Source: an uncultured marine group I thaumarchaeote (GTDB taxonomy: Archaea; Thermoproteota; Nitrososphaeria; Nitrososphaerales; Nitrosopumilaceae). From it: a stretch of DNA of 20,756 nucleotides. Both the position numbers and the translations under genes were made by a program. This document shows positions 1 through 8,079 of the stretch, piece after piece. The notes beneath the pieces were generated by a model, which saw only the letters and a list, made by a program, of their open reading frames with translations, had not been told where the DNA came from and did no database searches. Location of the stretch: the NCBI GenBank assembly GCA_902512865.1, contig CABXKZ010000008.1, forward strand, positions 1-20,756, read 5' to 3'. The number at the start of each line of letters is the position of its first letter. Positions within the stretch are counted from its first letter, which is position 1.

Positions 1-963
1 CATTCCTTGCAATATAAATACCATTAAGATATCTTTTCGTTTTGCACCAATTGCTCGCATTACACCAATTTCTCTAGTTTTACTATTTACTAACATCATT
101 TGAATAGTAACAATTGCAAATGCAGAAGAACCCATTCCAAAGTAACCAATTAAATTAATCATTGCAATTCCAGAACGAAATCCTTTCAGTGTCCCTTCTG
201 CAGATTCTTCAATTGTTTGTGCCTTTAGATCATCGTTAGCATATGCAGCTAAGAATTGTTTTCTTATATCTAATGCAGCTTCAGGATTTGGTTCATTTAG
301 TTTTACAAATATTGAATTTGATTCATCTGGTCTATCAAGTAAGCTTCGAAGTGTATCAATGTGAATAATCACATTACTATCAAATCCTTGGCCTCCAGCA
401 GTTTTTGATATTCCAGTAACTACAAATCTTTTTGAATCTTCTTCGCCACCTTGATTGGTCATTATTAATTTTAAGTTATCACCTACTCTTACACCACCTA
501 AATCTCTTGCAACAGTTTCTCCAACAACAATTGAATTTCTAGCATAGACATACTGACCATCACTTACTGTTGTGTGAATTTCGGATGCCATAATATCAGA
601 TACAGGTTCTACACCAAGTACAGGAACATCAAATTCTTCGTGAAATTGTCCCATGCTTCTAAATTCTATATCTGCACTGCCCGAAAGCCGGGGGGTTGCA
701 GATTTTACCAAGGATACCCTTTCAAACCAATTTGTGTAAACTAAGTGAGATCTTTCTATTGTTGCTTCTTCTTCATGGCTGACAAAGATATCTCCAAATC
801 TATATTCAGTCATATCACGAACTATAGCATCATAAATTCCCTGGAAAATTACAAAGTTAACATGAATTACTAGAATTCCAATAGACACAGCAAGAACTGC
901 AGCAATCAAACTTCCTCTCTTGTTTGCAAGCATCCTAGCTGCCAAATTTAGTCGGTAATCCAT
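1..963 (-). CDS. FtsX/MacB-type ABC transporter permease, partial (C-terminus beyond left edge)
   Basis: The reading frame starts at ATG 963-961 and stays open to the window edge, giving 321 codons. An N-terminal cytoplasmic stretch (MDYRLNLAARMLANKRG) leads into one membrane helix at about residues 18-40. A large extracytoplasmic region follows, of the MacB periplasmic-core type. A second hydrophobic helix (GIAMINLIGYFGMGSSAFAI) is followed by the hallmark cytoplasmic loop NSKTREIGVMRAIGAKRKDI, which is diagnostic of FtsX/LolC/MacB permeases. These proteins pair with a separate ATPase to move lipoproteins or peptides or to transmit force; substrates cannot be told from sequence. The ATPase and the last two helices must lie to the left. 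A TATA-like box about 24 nt upstream of the ATG fits a leaderless mRNA. Confidence 0.88.
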   Translation of the reverse strand, partial: MDYRLNLAARMLANKRGSLIAAVLAVSIGILVIHVNFVIFQGIYDAIVRDMTEYRFGDIFVSHEEEATIERSHLVYTNWFERVSLVKSATPRLSGSADIEFRSMGQFHEEFDVPVLGVEPVSDIMASEIHTTVSDGQYVYARNSIVVGETVARDLGGVRVGDNLKLIMTNQGGEEDSKRFVVTGISKTAGGQGFDSNVIIHIDTLRSLLDRPDESNSIFVKLNEPNPEAALDIRKQFLAAYANDDLKAQTIEESAEGTLKGFRSGIAMINLIGYFGMGSSAFAIVTIQMMLVNSKTREIGVMRAIGAKRKDILMVFILQGM

Positions 964-980
964 GTATCATATGTAATTGT

Positions 981-994
981 CGAATATATAATCC
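981..994 (-). promoter_or_regulatory. TATA-like box of the permease gene
   Basis: On the minus strand the segment reads GGATTATATATTCG and is centred about 24 nt upstream of the ATG at 963. That spacing is what an archaeal leaderless transcript needs. It is seen in sequence only; no transcription start is known. Confidence 0.45.
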
Positions 995-1002
995 TGATCA
1001 GG
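993..1002. promoter_or_regulatory. Perfect 10-bp palindrome, candidate operator
   Basis: CCTGATCAGG is a perfect palindrome in the 115-bp region between the divergent permease and Lrp-like regulator genes, abutting the permease TATA-like box. Lrp-family proteins often bind palindromes next to their own gene, so autoregulation or control of the permease is conceivable, but a 10-bp palindrome can occur by chance. Confidence 0.25.
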
Positions 1003-1078
1003 TCTAGTGCTAACATTTAGGACAAAATTTACTAAAAAGGCTAGATTTATTAGATAAATGTACTATTAACATTACATA

Positions 1079-1978
1079 TTGGACATTTTAGATATGAGAA
1101 TTCTTAGTAGATTACTGAACAATTGTAGAAAACCAGATAGACAAATTGGAATGGAGTTAGGAATTTCTGGCGGAGCAGTTGGTTCAAGAATTAGTAAAAT
1201 GGAGAAATTAGGAATTATAGAAAAATTTTGTTTAAAAGTACAACCACCACTGTTAGGATTAAACATGTTTTACATTGTAGTAAACAGCCAAAATCAAAAA
1301 GAAATTATCAAGAACGTAAAATTAGCTGGAATGCCATTTACTATTGTTCCATGTGTAGGAGGAAATACTGTCATTGGTGTTATAGTAAAAGAAGACATGG
1401 AACAAAAAATTGAACTTTTACAAAAATTAATGCATGATGTACGTGTAATGTCAGTTTTTGAAGCAGATAATACAAAGATCACACATAATCTTACTAGAAC
1501 TGATTTAGAAATTTTAAAACAATTAATAGAAAACCCAAGAAAAAGAATTGAACAATTATCAAAAGAAACAGAACTATCAACAAAGACAATTAACAGAGGA
1601 TTAGAAAAGCTAGAAAATAATGAATTAATTCAATTTACACTTGTATTTGATCCAAGTAAAATTGAAGGTTTTTTGTGTTATGCTGTAGTGGCTATTACAC
1701 AAGAAAATATTTCTAAAATGTTAAAACGATTTGAAGATGAATTTTCAGAAGATTATCTTATGATTCCATTTTTAGCAAAAAATCAAATTGTTCTATTCCT
1801 ATACAGTGATAGTATTTTTAAAATGGATGAAATGACAGAAAAAATAGCAAAAGTTGAAGGAACTATAACAACTGAATTATTTATTCCAAAAAAAATTGAT
1901 ATGCCAGAAAAATGGTTAGAGAAAAGATTAGAAACATTAACAAAATCACAAACATTACATATTTCTCAGGTAAACTAA
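1079..1978 (+). CDS. Lrp/AsnC-type transcriptional regulator with two HTH domains
   Basis: This 299-residue protein is about twice the length of a classic Lrp. The first winged HTH (residues about 2-48, beginning [12 protein letters not shown] and ending with the recognition segment [18 protein letters not shown]) is followed by an alpha/beta domain. A second Lrp-like HTH lies at about 139-186 ([10 protein letters not shown] ... [18 protein letters not shown]), followed by another alpha/beta segment. It is a DNA-binding regulator; the ligand is unknown. The TTG start at 1079 keeps the LDILDMRIL opening typical of the family; ATG 1094 is the alternative. A TATA-like stretch at 1046-1055 lies about 28 nt upstream. 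The Nudix gene starts one base after its stop, so the two are probably co-transcribed. Confidence 0.85.
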   Translation: MDILDMRILSRLLNNCRKPDRQIGMELGISGGAVGSRISKMEKLGIIEKFCLKVQPPLLGLNMFYIVVNSQNQKEIIKNVKLAGMPFTIVPCVGGNTVIGVIVKEDMEQKIELLQKLMHDVRVMSVFEADNTKITHNLTRTDLEILKQLIENPRKRIEQLSKETELSTKTINRGLEKLENNELIQFTLVFDPSKIEGFLCYAVVAITQENISKMLKRFEDEFSEDYLMIPFLAKNQIVLFLYSDSIFKMDEMTEKIAKVEGTITTELFIPKKIDMPEKWLEKRLETLTKSQTLHISQVN

Positions 1979-1979
1979 A

Positions 1980-2495
1980 ATGAAAAAAGAAAAACTGTAC
2001 AAAGGAAAATTATTTGAAGTAAATGCATATAATATGAAAATTGAACATAGAAAAGTTAGAAGAGAAGTGATAGAACATCCAGGTGCTGCTGCAATGCTTG
2101 CATTTGATGAAAAAGGAAAAGTGCTCTTGGTTAAACAACATAGATTTCCTCATGGATATATTTTAGAAATTCCAGCTGGGACCTTGGAAAAAGGAGAAAA
2201 ACCAATTGATTGTGCATATAGAGAAATTATTGAAGAAACGGGCTACAAAGCCAAAAAGATGACTAAATTAGTCTCATATTTCCCTTCTGTAGGCTATAAC
2301 AAAGAGGAAATTCATGTTTTTGTTGCATCTGGAACAAAGAAAGAATTTGATTTGAAGTTAGATAATGATGAGTTCATCACAGTTGTAAAAATGGATATTA
2401 AAAAATTAATTGTAATGATTAAAGCTGGGAAAATTATTGATTCAAAAACAATTTGTGCAGTAATGATTTATGCTGCAAAGAGAAAATTACTTTAA
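1980..2495 (+). CDS. Nudix hydrolase, ADP-ribose pyrophosphatase-like
   Basis: This 171-residue protein has an intact Nudix box at residues 67-89: G, five residues, E, seven residues, then REIIEETGY, matching GX5EX7REUXEEXGU. The upstream [10 protein letters not shown] and [11 protein letters not shown] segments are typical of the ADP-ribose pyrophosphatase branch, which cleaves ADP-ribose to AMP and ribose 5-phosphate using Mg2+. The exact substrate is inferred. The ATG begins one base after the stop of the Lrp-like regulator, indicating a two-gene operon. Its stop abuts the stop of the convergent PhoU-like gene with no spacer. Confidence 0.9.
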   Translation: MKKEKLYKGKLFEVNAYNMKIEHRKVRREVIEHPGAAAMLAFDEKGKVLLVKQHRFPHGYILEIPAGTLEKGEKPIDCAYREIIEETGYKAKKMTKLVSYFPSVGYNKEEIHVFVASGTKKEFDLKLDNDEFITVVKMDIKKLIVMIKAGKIIDSKTICAVMIYAAKRKLL

Positions 2496-3473
2496 TTATT
2501 TGTAACTTGGTTTAACTAGATCTGTTATATCGGACCAAGATTGTAAAATTTTCTCAAACATGTAAATAAGATCAAAAAATGCAAGAGAAATCTGCTTTTT
2601 GCTTTCCAAGGAAGATCGAATTTTAGATATTTTTTCAAAATTATTTCTTTGTAGTGTAATTGCATTGATTGCAAGTATTCTATTATTAGAGATAAAAGAA
2701 TCAATTGATTTAATTTGTATCTCTTCCATATCTTTCGCAAAATCATGTAGTTTTTTTAGTTCAACTTTAGAAAGATTTGATTTGATTAATGATTCAGATA
2801 GTTCTACAACAGTATCACCAGCAATTTCAAGTGTATTTGCAGCAATTCTATAATCAAGAATATCTATATTTTCTAAATTGAATATACCAGCTAATCTAGG
2901 ATCCATGATTGTACTACGAATTAATCTAACGAGAAGAAAATATTGTCTATTAATTTCAGCATCACGATTTGTTATAGTTTCAAGATTTGTTTTATCTCCA
3001 CTTTGTAGAGATAATACAACATCACTAAACATTCCAAGTGCAATTGAGCTCATTCGTTTTAGAATATTTTGTGGATTAACTGATGTTTCATCAAGTAAAA
3101 ACTGAACAGAGATATTTGTTGCATCTTCGTCAATAATCTCCATTCCCACTAATCTTCTCATAGAACCACGAACACTTTCTCTATCAGATATTGAAATGGG
3201 TGATTTTCCTACAATTTTAATTAAATCAAACCCTAAAAGATAAGCACCAGTCATTGTTGGAACAATACTTTCACCTTTTGGTAATGGATATGAAATTTCA
3301 ATTTCTTTAGAGGGTCTTTTACTTTGTTGCGTTCTAATAGAAAGATTGTTTTGATTTGTTTCAATCTCAACTTGATTACTCTTGTCTAGATTATTTGCAT
3401 CAACCCATTCTTTCGGTAGTGATACTAGAATACTACTTCCAATCTTTTGTAGGCGTCGTGTGAACATAGTCAA
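2496..3473 (-). CDS. PhoU-family protein with N-terminal AbrB/SpoVT DNA-binding domain
   Basis: The protein is 325 residues long. Residues about 1-48 (RRLQKIGSSILVSLPKEWVD ... NQVEIETNQNNLSI) match the swapped-hairpin AbrB/SpoVT fold. The remainder is mainly helical, with the two three-helix repeats expected of PhoU proteins (about residues 110-320). Archaeal proteins of this architecture are thought to link phosphate or metabolite status to transcription; no pst transporter genes are visible nearby, so a phosphate role is family-based only. The longest frame starts at TTG 3473; ATG 3467 (MFTRRLQKIG) is equally plausible and fits a TATA-like AT stretch at 3482-3498. Confidence 0.85.
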   Translation of the reverse strand: MTMFTRRLQKIGSSILVSLPKEWVDANNLDKSNQVEIETNQNNLSIRTQQSKRPSKEIEISYPLPKGESIVPTMTGAYLLGFDLIKIVGKSPISISDRESVRGSMRRLVGMEIIDEDATNISVQFLLDETSVNPQNILKRMSSIALGMFSDVVLSLQSGDKTNLETITNRDAEINRQYFLLVRLIRSTIMDPRLAGIFNLENIDILDYRIAANTLEIAGDTVVELSESLIKSNLSKVELKKLHDFAKDMEEIQIKSIDSFISNNRILAINAITLQRNNFEKISKIRSSLESKKQISLAFFDLIYMFEKILQSWSDITDLVKPSYK

Positions 3474-3503
3474 TTTATACTAATTTATATTATTTAAGCC
3501 AAG

Positions 3504-3516
3504 TATTAATATTTTC
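3504..3516 (+). promoter_or_regulatory. TATA-like box of the CoA-biosynthesis cluster
   Basis: TATTAATATTTTC is centred about 28 nt upstream of the pantoate kinase ATG at 3539, suggesting a leaderless or nearly leaderless transcript that could carry the whole overlapping cluster to 8043. Confidence 0.4.
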
Positions 3517-3538
3517 CAGTCATCTCAAGCATGATCAT

Positions 3539-4429
3539 ATGGCAATAGCATTTTGTCCAGCTCATATTACAGGCTTTTTCAAAGCCGAATTAGACAAAGA
3601 AGATTCAAAACAGTTAGGTTCGTTAGGTGCAGGATTTTCTATACAAAAAGGTGTTAAAACTACAGTTACAATCAGAAACAAAACAAAACATGACATTTCA
3701 AATTTTGTAATTAAGGTGAACGGTTTTGAATCAGGAGATATGCGAGTATCAGAATTAGTTTTCAGTAAATTTTCTACAAAAGGGAAATTCGTAGATATTA
3801 TACATGAAATTGATGTTCCAGTGGGATACGGATTTGGTTGTAGTGCAGCAGTTGCATTATCATTATCTATTGCATTAAATGATGCATTAGAATGTAAATT
3901 ATCTAAAATTGAAGTCGCACAAATAGCACATGATGTTGAAATTGAATGTAAAACTGGATTGGGTGATGTTTTAGCATCATATCATGGAGGATTTGAAGTT
4001 AGAGTAAAACCTGGTGCACCAGGAATTGGTCAAGTGAAAAAAATAAATTCAAAAGAAAAACTAGATGTCATTATAATTTGTTTTAATCCAATATCAACAA
4101 AAAAATTTCTTAATGAAAGAATTTCATCAATTAATGGATTAGGAGGAAAAATGGTGAACAAGCTAATTGAAAGTAAGGATACTGAAGAGTTTCAAGACAT
4201 GTCAGTAGAATTTGCAAAGTATGTTAATGTAGTAACACCGAAAATGAATGAAGTAATTAATCTATTACATAAAAATAAAATAAAATGTGGTGTTGCATTA
4301 TTTGGTGAGACAATTTTTTCATTAGTAACTAGAGATGAAAGAAATAAGGTAAAAGAAATTTTGAAACAATTTAATGATGGATTAGTTATTACATCAAAGA
4401 TTGACAATTCTGGTGCTAGATTACAATAA
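3539..4429 (+). CDS. Pantoate kinase (archaeal PoK, GHMP kinase family)
   Basis: It phosphorylates pantoate with ATP to 4-phosphopantoate, the archaeal variant step of CoA synthesis. The 296-residue protein opens with the PoK signature CPAHITGFF and GSLGAGFSIQKGVKTTV. The GHMP ATP-binding loop is PVGYGFGCSAA at about residues 94-104, and a second conserved stretch is KTGLGDVLASYHGG. It is first in a cluster with the next enzyme of the pathway 5 nt downstream, which strongly supports the call over other GHMP kinases such as homoserine or mevalonate kinase. The ATG at 3539 is in good register with the family N-terminus. Confidence 0.92.
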   Translation: MAIAFCPAHITGFFKAELDKEDSKQLGSLGAGFSIQKGVKTTVTIRNKTKHDISNFVIKVNGFESGDMRVSELVFSKFSTKGKFVDIIHEIDVPVGYGFGCSAAVALSLSIALNDALECKLSKIEVAQIAHDVEIECKTGLGDVLASYHGGFEVRVKPGAPGIGQVKKINSKEKLDVIIICFNPISTKKFLNERISSINGLGGKMVNKLIESKDTEEFQDMSVEFAKYVNVVTPKMNEVINLLHKNKIKCGVALFGETIFSLVTRDERNKVKEILKQFNDGLVITSKIDNSGARLQ

Positions 4430-4434
4430 ATTTT

Positions 4435-5178
4435 TTGATGGATATGAATATTCCAAAGTCTCATCCTCGATATCTGTCTCTTCAAATTAGAGAAAAGTTA
4501 ATTGATGGTTTTAATAATAATTTAGTAGCAAAAGAAGGATTGTTAGCTCATGGAAGAGGAGAAGCATTTGATTATCTTATTGGGGAGAAAACAACAAAAT
4601 CTGCAAAAAATGCAATCAAGGCTGCAGCAAACATGCTAAATCAGGCACAAAAATCTGTTATTTCGGTTAATGGGAATTTTGCAGCGCTTTGTCCAAAAGA
4701 GATCATTCAGTTAGCAAAAATAACAGATTCAAAGATAGAAGTAAATTTGTTTTATTCAAGTGAGAAACGAAAAAAAGCAATTTCAAAAATTTTGACCAAA
4801 TCTGGTGCAAAAGAAATACTTGGAATGGACAAAAAACAGTCTACAAAACTGAAAGGAATAGACAGTGCTAGAAGAATTATAGATAAAAGCGGTATTTTTT
4901 CTGCAGATGTGGTATTGGTTCCATTAGAAGATGGAGATAGAACTATTACTCTGAAAAAGGCAAAAAAGACAGTCATCACATTTGATCTCAATCCTCTTTC
5001 TAGAACTGCTCAAACTGCAGATGTGACAATTGTCGATAATGTGACTCGGGCCATGAAACTACTTGTTTCTGAATCAAGAAAATCTAGAAAACAGATTACA
5101 TTTGATAACAAAAAGAATCTTAAATCTACAATTTTAGAAATTCGTAAAAATCTAGAAAGGAGAGCAAAAAATGTCTAA
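4435..5178 (+). CDS. 4-phosphopantoate--beta-alanine ligase (phosphopantothenate synthetase)
   Basis: This 247-residue protein joins 4-phosphopantoate and beta-alanine using ATP to give 4-phosphopantothenate, replacing bacterial PanC and pantothenate kinase. The N-terminus NIPKSHPRYLSLQIREKL and the following GLLAHGRGEAFDYLIGE are characteristic of this archaeal family, as is the late segment VITFDLNPLSRTAQTADVTI. The longest frame uses TTG 4435; ATG 4438 or 4444 would lose only one or three residues and are more likely. It follows pantoate kinase by 5 nt and overlaps panB by 8 nt. Confidence 0.93.
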   Translation: MMDMNIPKSHPRYLSLQIREKLIDGFNNNLVAKEGLLAHGRGEAFDYLIGEKTTKSAKNAIKAAANMLNQAQKSVISVNGNFAALCPKEIIQLAKITDSKIEVNLFYSSEKRKKAISKILTKSGAKEILGMDKKQSTKLKGIDSARRIIDKSGIFSADVVLVPLEDGDRTITLKKAKKTVITFDLNPLSRTAQTADVTIVDNVTRAMKLLVSESRKSRKQITFDNKKNLKSTILEIRKNLERRAKNV

Positions 5179-5986
5179 AACAGTTAATGACATAATGCAG
5201 ATGAAATCTAGAGAGAAAATCACTGTATTGACTGGATATGATTCAACGATGACCACATTGTGCGATAAAGTTGATGTAATTCTAGTGGGAGATAGTGCCG
5301 GGATGGTGATGCTAGGATATGATGATACACGAGATGTGACAATGGATGATATGGTACGGTTTACAACTGCAGTAAAAAATGTAAAAACTGATTCATTAAT
5401 TGTTAGTGATCTTCCAATTAATTCCTATGAAAACGAAGATTCAGCTATCACAAATTCAAAAAGACTTGTTCAAGCAGGTGCACATGCAGTGAAACTAGAA
5501 GGAGGTAAAGAAGTTGCTAAAATTATCAAGGCAATAAAAGATTCAGGAGTTCCAGTAATGGGACATTTAGGGTTACTTCCACAAACTGCAGAGAAGTATT
5601 CTGTTCAAGCAAAGAAAAGTGAAGATGCAGTAAATTTGATACAAGATGCCAAAATCTTAGAAGAATCAGGAGCATTCAGTATTGTTCTAGAAATGGTAAC
5701 TAGTGATGTAACAGAGATTATCACAAAAAGTGTCAAAGTTCCAACAATAGGGATAGGTTCAGGCATAAATTGTGACGGTCAAGTACTAGTGGTTCATGAT
5801 ATGCTAGGAATGTTTGAAAAGATAAAGCCAAAATTTGCTAAAAGATATCTAAATTTGTCTGAAGAGATTAGAAACGCAGTAAATTCGTATGTAAATGATG
5901 TTAAAGAAAAACGATTTCCTGAGAAAGAACATACATTTTCTATGGAAAAAGATGAACTAGAAAAATTGGAGAAAAAAATTGTCTAA
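5171..5986 (+). CDS. panB: 3-methyl-2-oxobutanoate hydroxymethyltransferase (ketopantoate hydroxymethyltransferase)
   Basis: It transfers a hydroxymethyl group from methylenetetrahydrofolate or an archaeal tetrahydropterin to 2-oxoisovalerate, giving ketopantoate. The 271-residue length is normal. Metal and substrate motifs visible in order are LVGDSAGMVMLGYDDT, VSDLPINSYE, HAVKLEGG, MGHLGLLPQ, IVLEMV with the catalytic Glu, and PTIGIGSGINCDGQVLVVHD. ATG 5171 lies inside the end of the preceding ligase gene (8-nt overlap) and the end overlaps coaBC by 8 nt, implying translational coupling. The reductase that turns ketopantoate into pantoate is not in the window. Confidence 0.96.
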   Translation: MSKTVNDIMQMKSREKITVLTGYDSTMTTLCDKVDVILVGDSAGMVMLGYDDTRDVTMDDMVRFTTAVKNVKTDSLIVSDLPINSYENEDSAITNSKRLVQAGAHAVKLEGGKEVAKIIKAIKDSGVPVMGHLGLLPQTAEKYSVQAKKSEDAVNLIQDAKILEESGAFSIVLEMVTSDVTEIITKSVKVPTIGIGSGINCDGQVLVVHDMLGMFEKIKPKFAKRYLNLSEEIRNAVNSYVNDVKEKRFPEKEHTFSMEKDELEKLEKKIV

Positions 5987-7214
5987 GAAGAAATTACCAC
6001 ATCCATCACTTGATATCGTTGAAAGTTATGGTACAGAACTAACGGCGAAAAATATAGTTCTCTGTGTTGCAGGTTCAGTTGCTGCATACAAATCAATTGA
6101 GCTTGCTAGATTACTAATGAGACATGGTGCAAATGTAAAATGTGTAATGTCTAATGCAAGTACAAAATTAATCAAGCCTGATTATATGAAATGGGCTACT
6201 GGAAATAACGTTATTACAAAATTAACTGGCGACATGGAACATATCGAATTAGCAGATTACAAGAGATCTGATTTACTAATTGTATACCCATCAACTGCAA
6301 ACACCTTAGGAAAACTAGCAACAGGAATTGATGATACACCAATTTCTACAGTTCTTACTGTTGCATTTGGTTCAAAAATTCCAATAATCATGGGTCTTGC
6401 AATGCATCGTTCTATGTATGAAAATGCAGCAGTTAAGAAAAATATGGATTTTCTAAGAAAAAAGATTGATTTTGTATCACCACAAATGATTGAAGGAAAA
6501 GCAAAGGCTCCAGAGCCAGAAGACATGTTATCATTTGTACTAAAGAAATTTGGAGGATCAGAGAAGTTACGTGGAAAGAAAGTTTTGATGACAGCAGGTC
6601 CAACAATAGAAAAAATTGATTCTGTTCGTGTAATAACAAATCAGAGTTCAGGAAAAACTGGAACCTTGTTAGCTTCAGAATTAGTTTCAGCAGGAGCCAA
6701 AGTTACGTTAGTTTATGGTCCAGGAATAAGTGAACCACCAAAAGGTGCAAAGATTATTCGAGTTAATTCTGTAGATGAAATGAATAAAGCAGTCAGGAAA
6801 TGCTTGGAGAAAAAATTTGATATCGCAATAATGACTGCAGCAGCATCAGATTATGTAGTCAAAAATGAGATATCAAGCAAGATAAAAAGTGACAAAAATG
6901 AAATTAATGTAAAACTTGTAAGAGCACCAAAGATTATCAATATTGTAAAAAACAAACAAAAAGATATTTTTCTTATTGGTTTTAAAGCAGAAACGGATAT
7001 TTCTAAGAAAGAACTTGTCAATCGTGCAAAAAAGAAACTAAAAGAATCCAATGCAGATATGATAATTGCAAATGATGTTGGTCGTAAGTATAACAAAGAT
7101 ACAAGCTATAATGAGATAGTTATTGTAGATTCTAAAAAAATAACTAATGTTCCAAGGACTAAAAAAGAGAAACTTTCTAAAATAATTTGTAAAAACATTG
7201 AAAAAAGATTCTAG
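5979..7214 (+). CDS. coaBC: Bifunctional phosphopantothenoylcysteine decarboxylase / phosphopantothenate--cysteine ligase
   Basis: It ligates 4-phosphopantothenate to cysteine (CoaB) and decarboxylates the product to 4-phosphopantetheine (CoaC, FMN-dependent). The CoaC half comes first: VLCVAGSVAAYKSIELARLL, the active-site histidine region DMEHIEL, PSTANTLGKLATGIDDTP, and MHRSMYENAAV. The CoaB half begins near residue 200 with VLMTAGPTIEKIDSVRVITN then QSSGKTG, followed by AAASDY and FKAETD. The 411-residue length is normal for the fusion. The TTG start at 5979 overlaps the panB stop; no ATG suits better. It completes the pathway from ketopantoate, apart from the reductase and CoaD/CoaE, which are not seen here. 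Confidence 0.95.
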   Translation: MSKKKLPHPSLDIVESYGTELTAKNIVLCVAGSVAAYKSIELARLLMRHGANVKCVMSNASTKLIKPDYMKWATGNNVITKLTGDMEHIELADYKRSDLLIVYPSTANTLGKLATGIDDTPISTVLTVAFGSKIPIIMGLAMHRSMYENAAVKKNMDFLRKKIDFVSPQMIEGKAKAPEPEDMLSFVLKKFGGSEKLRGKKVLMTAGPTIEKIDSVRVITNQSSGKTGTLLASELVSAGAKVTLVYGPGISEPPKGAKIIRVNSVDEMNKAVRKCLEKKFDIAIMTAAASDYVVKNEISSKIKSDKNEINVKLVRAPKIINIVKNKQKDIFLIGFKAETDISKKELVNRAKKKLKESNADMIIANDVGRKYNKDTSYNEIVIVDSKKITNVPRTKKEKLSKIICKNIEKRF

Positions 7215-8043
7215 AGGAATAAAATATAAACAACGTACCATTTTAGTTTGGAATGAAGTAGCACTATTTTATCATAAAAGATGGGCAAAAAATGAAATTG
7301 GCCCGTTTGCTGTAACAAAGAGGCTTTTGGATTCATCTAAAATAAAAAAAGGAGATAGTGTTTTGGATATTGCATGTGGAACAGGTCTTGTTACAAAAAA
7401 ACTAATTAGAAAAGTTGGAAGTAAGGGCCAGATTTATGGAATAGATTCATCAGAATCTGCAATAAAAATAGCTAGAAAATGGACTGGTGATCCAAAAAAT
7501 CTACATTTCGTTAGAGCAGATGCAGAAAGAATTCAATTTAAGACACAATTCGATGCAATTACATGCCAGTATGCATTATTCTTTTTTCCTGATGAACAAA
7601 AGGTATTGAGAAATATGAAGAAGTTATTGAAGAAAAATGGTACAATTTCATTGGCGGTTCATGGAAAATATAATGTTCCATATTTTGATTGTATTTTAGA
7701 ACCAGTAAAAAAAATGATTCCAGATTACCTACCAAAATATCCAGAGATGGATAGATTTGGTACAAAAGAAACGTTTGTAGATATAATAAAAAAAGCAGGT
7801 TTTAGTAAAATTGTAGTAAAGAAATTTGTTTTTCAGTATAGTCCAGGCACATTTTCAGATTATTGGAATAATTACAAAAGACATCTCTCAAAGCCTCTAA
7901 AAAAGAAATTTGATTCTTTAACAAAAATCCAAAAATCTAATCTTAGAGAAATGGTCAAAGATAAGACCCTCGAATATACAAAAAAAGATAGAAAGATTGT
8001 ATTTCCATGGGAAGTTTTAGTCCTGACTGCAAAAAAACAATGA
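7198..8043 (+). CDS. SAM-dependent methyltransferase (class I)
   Basis: The 281-residue protein has SAM motif I VLDIACGTGLVTKKL, the acidic motif YGIDSSE ending strand 2, FVRADAERIQF (motif II region) and FDAITCQYALFFFPDEQKVL. This layout is that of the UbiE/Methyltransf_11 type, which methylates small molecules. The substrate cannot be read from sequence. Its TTG start lies 17 nt inside the end of coaBC and no in-frame ATG is available near the N-terminus, so it is probably translated by coupling with the CoA genes. Whether it has any role in CoA metabolism is unknown. Confidence 0.85.
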   Translation: MKKDSRGIKYKQRTILVWNEVALFYHKRWAKNEIGPFAVTKRLLDSSKIKKGDSVLDIACGTGLVTKKLIRKVGSKGQIYGIDSSESAIKIARKWTGDPKNLHFVRADAERIQFKTQFDAITCQYALFFFPDEQKVLRNMKKLLKKNGTISLAVHGKYNVPYFDCILEPVKKMIPDYLPKYPEMDRFGTKETFVDIIKKAGFSKIVVKKFVFQYSPGTFSDYWNNYKRHLSKPLKKKFDSLTKIQKSNLREMVKDKTLEYTKKDRKIVFPWEVLVLTAKKQ

Positions 8044-8079
8044 CATCAGACATAAATTCAGATTAAGAATGCATTAAGA

